This document shows, in pieces, positions 27,536-35,754 of a stretch of 57,704 nucleotides of DNA. Made by a program: the position numbers and the translations under genes. The notes beneath the pieces are model-generated. The model was not told the origin of the DNA. It made no database searches and saw nothing but the letters and a program-made list of their open reading frames with translations. How positions within the stretch are numbered: position 1 is the stretch's first letter; each line of letters opens with the position of its first letter. The DNA comes from Lentisphaerota bacterium (lineage in GTDB: Bacteria; Verrucomicrobiota; Lentisphaeria; Victivallales; UBA1829), in contig SUWI01000005.1 of the NCBI GenBank assembly GCA_015061565.1, positions 1 to 57,704 of the forward strand, read 5' to 3'.

Positions 27536-29131
27536 ATGATGAGTGGAAAAAAAGAAGTCATAGCCATCCGCGGCAGACGGGAATTGTTTCTGGATGATTT
27601 CCTGATATCATCTTTGAGCAAAGGCGCCAAACGTGTCCTGCATCATCCCGAATTTCGCGATGTGGTCATGAGCTTTGATGAAGGAAAGGAAAATTCCAAT
27701 TGCACTAATTATGTCTCCATTGTCCATGATGATGACCGTTATCTGATTTATTATCGTGCAGGCGGCAGACAGCCGACTTCCGTATCCGGATCTGTCAGCA
27801 AATATTTTCTGTGCGTTGCGGAAACCCGTGACGGGAAAAATTTTTCACGCTGCAAAGTGAATTTACTGCCGGAAGCTCCGAATGCAGTATTGAATAATGC
27901 CATGACGGATGATATACCTCCGAGTCCGGAAGTGAATATCTGTCCGGCCGTCAGTACTGTTTTCAAGGATACCAATCCTGCCTGTCTGCCGGAAGAACGT
28001 TTTAAAATGCTTGTCGCAGACGAATCCAATTGCCGGGACAAACTCCATCCCAAAAAATACAATGGCCTGTATTTGTTTGTTTCACCTGACGGGTTCAATT
28101 TTACCCGCAAAAGCAAGGAGCGTTTTGCTTTGGATAAAAGGGTGTTTTATGATACTGCGCATCAGGCTTTTTTCGACCACAGCATCGGGGAATATCGGCT
28201 GTATATGCGTCACTTCGGCATGATATACGGTAGCAAACGCCGCAATATCGTTACTTGCCGCACCAGAGATTTTGTTGAATTTCACGATTGTCAGATCTTG
28301 AAATATGATCGTAAATTCCACCAGCTTTTCAAAGACGGGCAGCAGCTTTATACCAATAATATTGCTCCATATTTCCGTGCACCTCATATTATGCTGGGGT
28401 TCCCCGCCAGATATTATGATTCGGAGAAATGGGATAACACTTTTTTGAATCTGCCTGACCTTGACCTGCGCACCTTCCGTGCGAACTATTCTTTGCGGGC
28501 AGGCACGGCTTTGACGGAAACGGTGCTTATCACCAGCCGCAACGGCCTGAATTTCAAAGGATTCGGGGAAGCTTTCCTGCGGCCCGGTCCGCAAACTCAA
28601 AGGTCATCATGGACATATGGAGATATGTATTTTGCCAGCGGCATGATACCGACGGCGTCTGATATCGGTTATGGCGCTCCTGACGAATTATCTTTTTATT
28701 TTGTCGAAGCATATGGGATTGAAGGGTGCTGCCGCTTGCGCCGTTGTGCGATAAGGATGGATGGCTTTGCGTCGATCAAATTCCCCGCAGCCTGGGGCAG
28801 AATGGAAACCAAGCCTTTTGTTTTTGAAGGACATCGGCTGACATTGAACCTTGCAGGAGGAGCATTCGGCCGATTCAAAGTCGGGTTTCTGGATGAAAAA
28901 GGCAAACCGATTCCAGGTTATTCGTTGGATGATGCGCTGCCGTCAACTGGTGATGCATTGGATCTGACTGCCTTTTGGAAGCATGGCTGTGATGTTTCTG
29001 CTTTGGCCGGCAAACCTGTTTCAATGGTCATTGAGGCACGAGACTGCGATCTTTACAGTTTGCAGTTCGTTGCGGAGCCGGAACCTCTAAACTTGCCTGA
29101 ACTTGGAGACAATCAAATAATCCTGCCGTAA
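27536..29131 (+). CDS. Hypothetical protein, possible beta-propeller glycosidase-like; paralog of previous gene
   Basis: MMSGKKEVIAIRGRRELFLDDFLISSLSKGAKRVLHHPEF...FVSPDGFNFTRKSKERFALDKRVFYD; ends GKPVSMVIEARDCDLYSLQFV. Confidence 0.7.
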   Translation: MMSGKKEVIAIRGRRELFLDDFLISSLSKGAKRVLHHPEFRDVVMSFDEGKENSNCTNYVSIVHDDDRYLIYYRAGGRQPTSVSGSVSKYFLCVAETRDGKNFSRCKVNLLPEAPNAVLNNAMTDDIPPSPEVNICPAVSTVFKDTNPACLPEERFKMLVADESNCRDKLHPKKYNGLYLFVSPDGFNFTRKSKERFALDKRVFYDTAHQAFFDHSIGEYRLYMRHFGMIYGSKRRNIVTCRTRDFVEFHDCQILKYDRKFHQLFKDGQQLYTNNIAPYFRAPHIMLGFPARYYDSEKWDNTFLNLPDLDLRTFRANYSLRAGTALTETVLITSRNGLNFKGFGEAFLRPGPQTQRSSWTYGDMYFASGMIPTASDIGYGAPDELSFYFVEAYGIEGCCRLRRCAIRMDGFASIKFPAAWGRMETKPFVFEGHRLTLNLAGGAFGRFKVGFLDEKGKPIPGYSLDDALPSTGDALDLTAFWKHGCDVSALAGKPVSMVIEARDCDLYSLQFVAEPEPLNLPELGDNQIILP

Positions 29132-29189
29132 TTCAAAATGCGGAAATTATCTCCCTTTTGTCTTTTACATAAATCGAAAGGTAACTATC

Positions 29190-30512
29190 ATGAAAGAGTG
29201 GAACATTGAAAAATCTTTGGCCTTACAGGAAAAAGCCGCAAAAATCATACCTGGCATGACCCAGCTGCTTTCCAAACGGCCCGACATGTTCAGCCGCGGT
29301 GTTTGGCCGGCCTATTTCAAAAAGGCGAAAGGTTCCCGCGTAATTGACTTGGACGATAATGAATATATCGACTGCAGTATCGGCGGGATCGGGGCAACTG
29401 TCCTCGGTTACGCTGATGATGATGTGAATGCAAAAGTCAAACAAGTCATTGATGAGGGCAGCGCTTCCACCCTCAATCCCCCCGAAGAAGTGGCATTGGC
29501 GGAGAAACTTATCGAGCTTCACCCATGGGCGGAGATGGCACGTTTCGCACGGTCCGGCGGTGAAGCGATGTCTATTGCCGTCCGTATTGCCAGAACTTAT
29601 ACCGGAAAAGACACTGTTCTTTTCTGCGGGTATCACGGCTGGACGGACTGGTATCTGGCGGCCAATCTTGCCCGGGAAGGAGCTCTCGATCAGCTGTGGA
29701 TCGCGGGTCTTTCCCCAAACGGATTGCCCAAAGGTCTGGCCGGTACTGCTCTGCCGTTTCTTTTCAATAATATCAAATCTTTTGAAGAAGCCGTCAATGA
29801 AGCCGGTGATGACATTGCTGCAATCGTGCTTGAACCACAGCGCAATTATACTGTAAATCAGGATTTCATGGATATTATCCACCAAACTGCCAAAAAGAAT
29901 GATATTCCCCTTGTAGTTGATGAAATAACTGCGGCATTCCGTATCTGCAGCGGCGGCGCTCATCTCGTGCTCGGCTGGCAGCCGGATATCGCCGTTTTTG
30001 CCAAATCTCTCGGCAACGGTTATCCGATTTCCGCCATTATCGGCAAAGGGAAAGTGATGAGTGCGGCGCAGGACGCCTTTATAACTTCCACCAACTGGAC
30101 GGAACGCATCGGTCCGGCTGCGGCTTTGGCTATGATCGAGAAGTTTATCCGTTGTGATGCATCCAGGCATATGATCGAGATTGCAGAACGGGTAAAAAAC
30201 GGCTGGGAGGAACTGGCCGCTGAACACGGTCTTCGAATGCATGTCGGCGGAATCGTGCCGCTTCTGCATTTCTCTTTTGAAAATGACAACAACGTGAATA
30301 AAGCATTTTTCGTTCAGGAAATGCTTAAACGCGGATTCCTTGCCAGTAACGCTTTTTATGCGATGTACGCACACAGCCATGAAGATATTGATAAGTATCT
30401 GGCGGCTTGTGATGAAGTTTTCGGCATGCTGGCCGGACTTATTGCGGAAAATAAAGTCGCGGAAAATCTGATCGGGAAACCTGCAAGCACAGGCTTCGCC
30501 CGCATAAATTAA
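29190..30512 (+). CDS. Class III (PLP) aminotransferase, glutamate-1-semialdehyde aminomutase-like
   Basis: AAKIIPGMTQLLSKRPDMFSRGVWPAYFKKAKGSRVIDLDDNEYIDCSIGGIGATVLGY...FARSGGEAMSIAVRIARTYTGKDTVLFCGYHGWTDWYLA...VVDEITAAFR...DIAVFAKSLGNGYPISAIIG. Confidence 0.88.
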   Translation: MKEWNIEKSLALQEKAAKIIPGMTQLLSKRPDMFSRGVWPAYFKKAKGSRVIDLDDNEYIDCSIGGIGATVLGYADDDVNAKVKQVIDEGSASTLNPPEEVALAEKLIELHPWAEMARFARSGGEAMSIAVRIARTYTGKDTVLFCGYHGWTDWYLAANLAREGALDQLWIAGLSPNGLPKGLAGTALPFLFNNIKSFEEAVNEAGDDIAAIVLEPQRNYTVNQDFMDIIHQTAKKNDIPLVVDEITAAFRICSGGAHLVLGWQPDIAVFAKSLGNGYPISAIIGKGKVMSAAQDAFITSTNWTERIGPAAALAMIEKFIRCDASRHMIEIAERVKNGWEELAAEHGLRMHVGGIVPLLHFSFENDNNVNKAFFVQEMLKRGFLASNAFYAMYAHSHEDIDKYLAACDEVFGMLAGLIAENKVAENLIGKPASTGFARIN

Positions 30513-30529
30513 GCTGGGATAATGAAAAA

Positions 30530-31519
30530 ATGATACCTGAATATGAATCTGTAAATGATTTCGACCGTGAAATATGGTATGAAGAGCTTGAGGAGTTTGT
30601 GCCGGCCAAAGTCTTTGATGCGCATGTCCACTTGTGGGACAACATTTTTTGCCCGTCAGACACGACATGGATGAATACTGATTTTTCCAGGCTGGACGCG
30701 TTTTCCAAAGAAATATTCCCTGGTCGTGAACTCGGTTATTTCATACTGGGAACACCGACTCCCGGACTGGATATTGACGGATATCATAAATTCATGGCGG
30801 ATGAAATTGCTAAATCGCCCTGCCGGCTTGGCAGCACTATTGTCACTCCGCAAATGACGGCTGAATATCTTGACGACATTATCAGAAAATATCATTTTTC
30901 AGGGTTGAAACCTTATCGCCTTTTTGCTGAAGATCCCGTAAACTGCCGCATCAGGGATTATTTGCCTGAATGCCTGATTGAAGTCGCCGATGAAAATCAA
31001 CTTTGCATCACTTTGCATATGTCACGGGTAGATGGAATTGGCGATCCGGAAAATCTTGCAGATTTGGAATACTTTACCTCCAAATATGAAAATGTCCGCT
31101 GGATCTTGGCTCATTGTGCCAGGGCATTCAACTCATATACGCTGGAGAACAATATCTTTAAACTCAAAGATTTGCCGCATTTATATTATGACCTCTCCGC
31201 AGTCTGTGATGTCAGAAGTCACTATCTCCTGTTCAGACATGAAGATTTATCCCGTATTATGTTCGGTACGGATAATGTCGATGCCGGAGGAGTTCACGCC
31301 AAATATATCACCTGGGGAAAAGGCTGGCAGTATTTTAAAGGCATGGACGTTCCACATTGCCGCAAAGATGCAACTTTTGTCTGTTATGAATCTTTGAGGA
31401 GTATCAAACAGGCAGCAGATATGGCAGGTCTGACACATGACGATGTTGAAGATGTGTTTTTCAATAACGCAAAGTGTTTTTTTGGCTTCGCCGCAAATGA
31501 TTTTTGCAGTACAACCTAA
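30530..31519 (+). CDS. Amidohydrolase family protein
   Basis: VPAKVFDAHVHLWDNIF...CITLHMSRVDGIGDPENL...ILAHCARAF...SRIMFGTDNVDAGGVHA; metal-dependent hydrolase motifs. Confidence 0.82.
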   Translation: MIPEYESVNDFDREIWYEELEEFVPAKVFDAHVHLWDNIFCPSDTTWMNTDFSRLDAFSKEIFPGRELGYFILGTPTPGLDIDGYHKFMADEIAKSPCRLGSTIVTPQMTAEYLDDIIRKYHFSGLKPYRLFAEDPVNCRIRDYLPECLIEVADENQLCITLHMSRVDGIGDPENLADLEYFTSKYENVRWILAHCARAFNSYTLENNIFKLKDLPHLYYDLSAVCDVRSHYLLFRHEDLSRIMFGTDNVDAGGVHAKYITWGKGWQYFKGMDVPHCRKDATFVCYESLRSIKQAADMAGLTHDDVEDVFFNNAKCFFGFAANDFCSTT

Positions 31520-31579
31520 AAAAGCAATAATATGCAATTGACTGCAGCATTTTAATATTTTAAAATGAAGGAAGAAAAA

Positions 31580-32368
31580 ATGATCACACCGAGAAAAAGC
31601 CGCGTGCTGGAAAAAATCCGGGCCGGGAAAAAGGCCCTCTGCTTCAAATCCAACCTCTCTTGTCCGCGGGTCGCGGAGATCGCCGGACTCACCGGGTTCG
31701 ACGCCCTCTGGATCTGCCAGGAACATGTCCCCACCGACCACAGCACCATGGAAAACATGATCCTGGCCGGCAAGGCGCATGACCTGGATACCATCGTCCG
31801 CGTCGCGAAGGGCTCGTACAGCGATTACATCCGGCCGCTGGAAGCCGATGCCGCCGGGATCATGATCCCGCATCTGATGAGCCTGGAAGAGGCCGAATAC
31901 ATCGCGCACACGGTCCGTTTCGCGCCCGTGGGACTGCGTCCGCTGGACGGCGGCAATGCCGACGGTCTGTATTGTCTGATCGACGGCTGCGAATATATGA
32001 AATTCTGCAATGAAAACCGTCTGGTGATCGTGCAGATCGAGGATCCCGAACCGCTGAGCCAGCTGGACAAGATCTGCCAGGTGCCGGGTATCGACATGAT
32101 ATTTTTCGGTCCGGGCGATTTCAGCCACGCGATTGGCGATCCGTGCAATTTCGCCAACCCGGAGATCACCCGGGTGCGTCAGCTGGTTGTGAAGACAGCG
32201 CACAAATACGGCAAATTCGCCGGCACGGTGTCGGTGCCCTCCCTGACCGCATGTTTCGAAGAAGGTTACGATCTGGTCAACGGCGGCTCGGACGTCGGCG
32301 CCCTCGGTGCGAAATGCCGGGATATCCGCCGGACGTTTCAGGAATTCACCGGTGAAAAACAGGATTGA
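31580..32368 (+). CDS. HpcH/HpaI aldolase family protein
   Basis: MITPRKSRVLEKIRAGKKALCFKSNLSCPRVAEIAGLTGFDALWICQEHVPTDHSTMENMILAGKAHDLDTIVRV...DAAGIMIPHLMSLEEAE...VIVQIEDPEPLSQLDKICQVPGIDMIFFGPGDFSHAIG. Confidence 0.9.
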   Translation: MITPRKSRVLEKIRAGKKALCFKSNLSCPRVAEIAGLTGFDALWICQEHVPTDHSTMENMILAGKAHDLDTIVRVAKGSYSDYIRPLEADAAGIMIPHLMSLEEAEYIAHTVRFAPVGLRPLDGGNADGLYCLIDGCEYMKFCNENRLVIVQIEDPEPLSQLDKICQVPGIDMIFFGPGDFSHAIGDPCNFANPEITRVRQLVVKTAHKYGKFAGTVSVPSLTACFEEGYDLVNGGSDVGALGAKCRDIRRTFQEFTGEKQD

Positions 32369-32373
32369 ACATC

Positions 32374-33318
32374 ATGCAGCACATTTCTGATCCGAACCAC
32401 ATCCGGCTCGGCATGATCGGCATGACCGAAGGCAACGGCCATCCGTACAGCTGGAGCGCCATGTTCAACAAATTCGACCGCGAACGGATGCCGAAGGAAT
32501 GTCCCTTTCCCGTAATCCCGGTCTATCTGGCGCGGGAGGATTATGACACGATGGGGATCCCCGGCGCGAAGGTGGAGTACATTTACTGCAACGACCGCCG
32601 GAACGCCGAACACGTTGCGGCCCTCTCGCTGGTCCCCAACGTGGTCGACCGGCCGGAGGAAATGATCGGCAAGGTCGACGCGGTGATTATCGCCACGGAC
32701 ATCGGCAGCGAACATATCGAACGCGCCAGACCTTTCATCCAAGCGGGTCTGCCGCTGTTCATCGACAAGCCGCTGTGCGACAACCGCGCCGATCTGGAAT
32801 ACTTCACCGGACTCTTCGAATCCGGTTATCCGCTGCTGTCGTCCAGTTCCCTGCGCTACTGCAAGGAGATCCGTCCGTATTATCACGGCGCGACCCGCGA
32901 ACTGGGCGAACTGCGGCTCATCCAATATGGGATGCCCAAGAAATGGGAAACCTACGGGATCCATACTCTGGAAGCGGTCTATCCGATCGTCGGACCGGGT
33001 TTTTACAGCGTCCGCAACACCGGCTCCGCCCGCCGCAATATCGTGCATATCAAGCATAAGTCCGGAGTCGATCTGCTGCTGACGGGCATTTACGATCAGG
33101 CCGGACCCATACCCCTGATCATTACGGGCAATTCGCAGAACGCCGTGATCTACACCCATGACAGCTACAACAGTTTCCGCGATCAGCTTGTCGCCTTCAT
33201 CCATTTCCTGCGGACCGGGGAACGGCCGTTCCCGTGGCAGGAGACCGTGGAACTGATGAAGCTGCTGATCGGCGGCATCGAAAGCCGGGAACAAGGCGGA
33301 AAGGAGATCCTGATATGA
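32374..33318 (+). CDS. Gfo/Idh/MocA-type oxidoreductase
   Basis: RLGMIGMTEGNGHPYSWSAMFNKF...KVDAVIIATDIGSEHIERARPFIQAGLPLFIDKPLCDNRADLEYF. Confidence 0.82.
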   Translation: MQHISDPNHIRLGMIGMTEGNGHPYSWSAMFNKFDRERMPKECPFPVIPVYLAREDYDTMGIPGAKVEYIYCNDRRNAEHVAALSLVPNVVDRPEEMIGKVDAVIIATDIGSEHIERARPFIQAGLPLFIDKPLCDNRADLEYFTGLFESGYPLLSSSSLRYCKEIRPYYHGATRELGELRLIQYGMPKKWETYGIHTLEAVYPIVGPGFYSVRNTGSARRNIVHIKHKSGVDLLLTGIYDQAGPIPLIITGNSQNAVIYTHDSYNSFRDQLVAFIHFLRTGERPFPWQETVELMKLLIGGIESREQGGKEILI

Positions 33319-34091
33319 ACGTGATGGAGTCGTTTTCCCTGAAAGGAAAAGTGGCGCTGCTGACCGGCGGCGCGGGCCTTTACGGCCGGCAGCTCTGCCG
33401 CGCGCTGTGCGAGGCCGGAGCAACCGTCTATATCGCCTCGCGCAATCTGGAAAAACTGCAGGCCGAGGCGGAAAAATCCGGCGCGACCGCGCTTCGGCTC
33501 GATCTGGATTCCGACGAAAGCATCGCTTCGGTGGTCGATGAGATCGTGAAACGGTCGGGACGGATTGACATTCTGGTGAACAACGCGGTCTCCCGCTGCG
33601 CCTGCGGCAGCTGGTCCGAAAACATGGATTATTTCGACCGCTCGCTGCATACCAACGCATCCTCGCTGTTCGTGCTGACGAAACGGGTTGCGGAAATCAT
33701 GAAGAAACAGCGTTCGGGTTCGATCATCAACATCGGTTCCTACATGGGACTGCTGGGGCCGGATCCGACCAATTACACCGGAACGGAAATGTTCGACTTC
33801 GAGAAAGCCTCGCCGATTTATTTTTACGAAAAAGGCGGGATGAGCAATTTCACGCGTTTTGCCGCCAGTGTGCTGGGACACTGGAACATCCGGGTCAACT
33901 GCATCGCGCCGGGCGGCTATTTCAATCATCAGCCGGAAGCTTTTGTGCGTCAATACAGCGCCCACACCATGCTCGGCCGCCTTGCCAACGACGAGGACCT
34001 GAAGGGTCTTCTGGTGTTTCTGGCCTCGGATGCGTCCGCGTATATCACCGGGACCGTGATCCCTGCCGACGGAGGGTACACCGCCAAATGA
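33315..34091 (+). CDS. SDR family oxidoreductase
   Basis: MNVMESFSLKGKVALLTGGAGLYGRQLCRALCEAGATVYIASRN...IDILVNNAVS...IINIGSYMGLLGPD...IRVNCIAPGGYFNHQ...SDASAYITGTVIPADGGYTAK; ATGA overlap with previous gene. Confidence 0.92.
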   Translation: MNVMESFSLKGKVALLTGGAGLYGRQLCRALCEAGATVYIASRNLEKLQAEAEKSGATALRLDLDSDESIASVVDEIVKRSGRIDILVNNAVSRCACGSWSENMDYFDRSLHTNASSLFVLTKRVAEIMKKQRSGSIINIGSYMGLLGPDPTNYTGTEMFDFEKASPIYFYEKGGMSNFTRFAASVLGHWNIRVNCIAPGGYFNHQPEAFVRQYSAHTMLGRLANDEDLKGLLVFLASDASAYITGTVIPADGGYTAK

Positions 34092-34843
34092 AAACGCCGA
34101 ACGGACTGTTTCCCGGGGCGGAACTGCTCGAACGCGACGGGACGGAAACCCAATATCAGGTCACGTTCGAACGCGGTTCGTTCTGGCTGGATCTGCCGTC
34201 CGGGACCGATCCGGCGGAAGCGAAGCTGATTTTCGTGTTTTCCGGCGCGGGCGGCGTCGGCAAAACGAACAACCTGAGTCATCCCGGTCCGGCCTCGGAA
34301 TTCCGGCGCAGTATGATCGCGTCCGGCTTCGGATTCGTCTGCGCCGTCTGCGCTCCCTACGTCTTCGGAGCGGCAGAAGCGACCGAGGCGACCCTGGCGG
34401 CGGCCGATCATTGCCGTTCCCTCGGACTGAACGTGCCGGAACGGATTGCCGTCCTCGGTTTTTCGATGGGCGGACTCGGCGCGCTGATGTTTGCCGTGCG
34501 TCATCCGGAAAAAACCGGGCGCGTGGCGGAATTTTTCGGCATCACCGACCTGGAAGAGTTTTACCGGGCGGGACAATATCCCCAGGTGCTGGGCAAGCTC
34601 CCGCCGGAGGAACGGGCGGAACGCGCGCCGCGGCGGTATGCGGACAGGTTCCGGAATATTCCCGTCCTGATCCTGCACGGCGACCGGGATGAGGTCGTGG
34701 ACATTTCCCATTCCGAACAGCTTTATGCCGCGCTGAAAGAGCAGGGATGTCCGGTGCGTTTCGAGGTCATTCCCGGCTACGGACATACCAACGACATGCT
34801 GGCCGCCGCCGGCGGATCCGTAAAACGGTTCATGGAGGAGTGA
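34088..34843 (+). CDS. Alpha/beta hydrolase (dienelactone hydrolase/prolyl oligopeptidase-like)
   Basis: IAVLGFSMGGLGALMFAVRHPEKTGRVAEFFG...IPVLILHGDRDEVVDISHSEQLYAALKEQG...GYGHTNDML. Confidence 0.82.
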   Translation: MKTPNGLFPGAELLERDGTETQYQVTFERGSFWLDLPSGTDPAEAKLIFVFSGAGGVGKTNNLSHPGPASEFRRSMIASGFGFVCAVCAPYVFGAAEATEATLAAADHCRSLGLNVPERIAVLGFSMGGLGALMFAVRHPEKTGRVAEFFGITDLEEFYRAGQYPQVLGKLPPEERAERAPRRYADRFRNIPVLILHGDRDEVVDISHSEQLYAALKEQGCPVRFEVIPGYGHTNDMLAAAGGSVKRFMEE

Positions 34844-34847
34844 GCAA

Positions 34848-35720
34848 ATGATTTCCAAACTGATTCTGGGCACGGTCCAGTTCGGCCTGAACTATGGAAT
34901 AGCGAATTCCGAAGGAAAGCCGGACCTGAATAAAGTCCGTGCGATCCTGCGCTGTGCAGCCGATCACGGTATCCGGATCCTGGACACCGCCGCTGCCTAT
35001 GGCGACAGCGAAACGGTGATCGGCAGCGTGTTCGCCGAAGACAGCGCGCTGAAAAATCATTTTCAGGTGGTCAGCAAGATCCCGCCGCTGCCGCGGAATG
35101 TTTCTCCGGAAGAAATCCGGCGTTTCATCGAAAACTCCGTGGACGCTTCGCTCCGGAATCTCCGGACCGATCAGCTTTACGGTATCCTGTTCCACCGGGA
35201 AGAGGACGCACCGGAACTGCCGCTGCTCAGGGAACTGCAGAAAAAGGGCAAAGTCCGGTTGTGCGGATTTTCCGTGGACGGTTTTCTGCCGGAGGAGATT
35301 TCCGAGGCGGAAATGATCCAGGTGCCGGGCAACGTGCTGGACCGGCGGTTCATTCCGTTCCCCCGGAACAAGCCGCAGAAACTGTTTGTCCGCAGCGTGT
35401 ATCTGCAGGGTCTGCTGATGATGCCGGAAGAGAAGATCCCGTCCGTGCTGGCGGGAGTGATCCCATACCGGCGGAAACTCGCCGCGCTGGCGGAGGAAAA
35501 CGGCATGGGCCCGGCGGAACTTTACATGCGTTATCTGCTTTCGTTCCCGGAAATCGACGGTGTGCTGACCGGCGTGGACAACCCCGAACAGCTCGAATAC
35601 AATTTCCGGATGGCTTCCGGCGGTCCGCTGGACGAAGCCCTGCAGCGGAAGATCAGGGATCTTATTCCGGAACTGCCGGAACTCTGGATCCATCCGAAAC
35701 TCTGGCCGAAAAAGCAATGA
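34848..35720 (+). CDS. Aldo/keto reductase
   Basis: MISKLILGTVQFGLNYGIANSEGKPDLNKVRAILRCAADHGIRILDTAAAYGDSETVIGSVF...VVSKIPPLPRNVSPEEIRRFIENSVDASLRNLRTDQLYGILFHRE. Confidence 0.9.
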   Translation: MISKLILGTVQFGLNYGIANSEGKPDLNKVRAILRCAADHGIRILDTAAAYGDSETVIGSVFAEDSALKNHFQVVSKIPPLPRNVSPEEIRRFIENSVDASLRNLRTDQLYGILFHREEDAPELPLLRELQKKGKVRLCGFSVDGFLPEEISEAEMIQVPGNVLDRRFIPFPRNKPQKLFVRSVYLQGLLMMPEEKIPSVLAGVIPYRRKLAALAEENGMGPAELYMRYLLSFPEIDGVLTGVDNPEQLEYNFRMASGGPLDEALQRKIRDLIPELPELWIHPKLWPKKQ

Positions 35721-35754
35721 TCCGGGTGAAGACAACTGCTGCCGATGGTGTGAA

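Noticed and set aside
29223-30668. 481-aa minus-strand ORF opposite the aminotransferase
   Set aside because: Antisense shadow of a clear class III aminotransferase.
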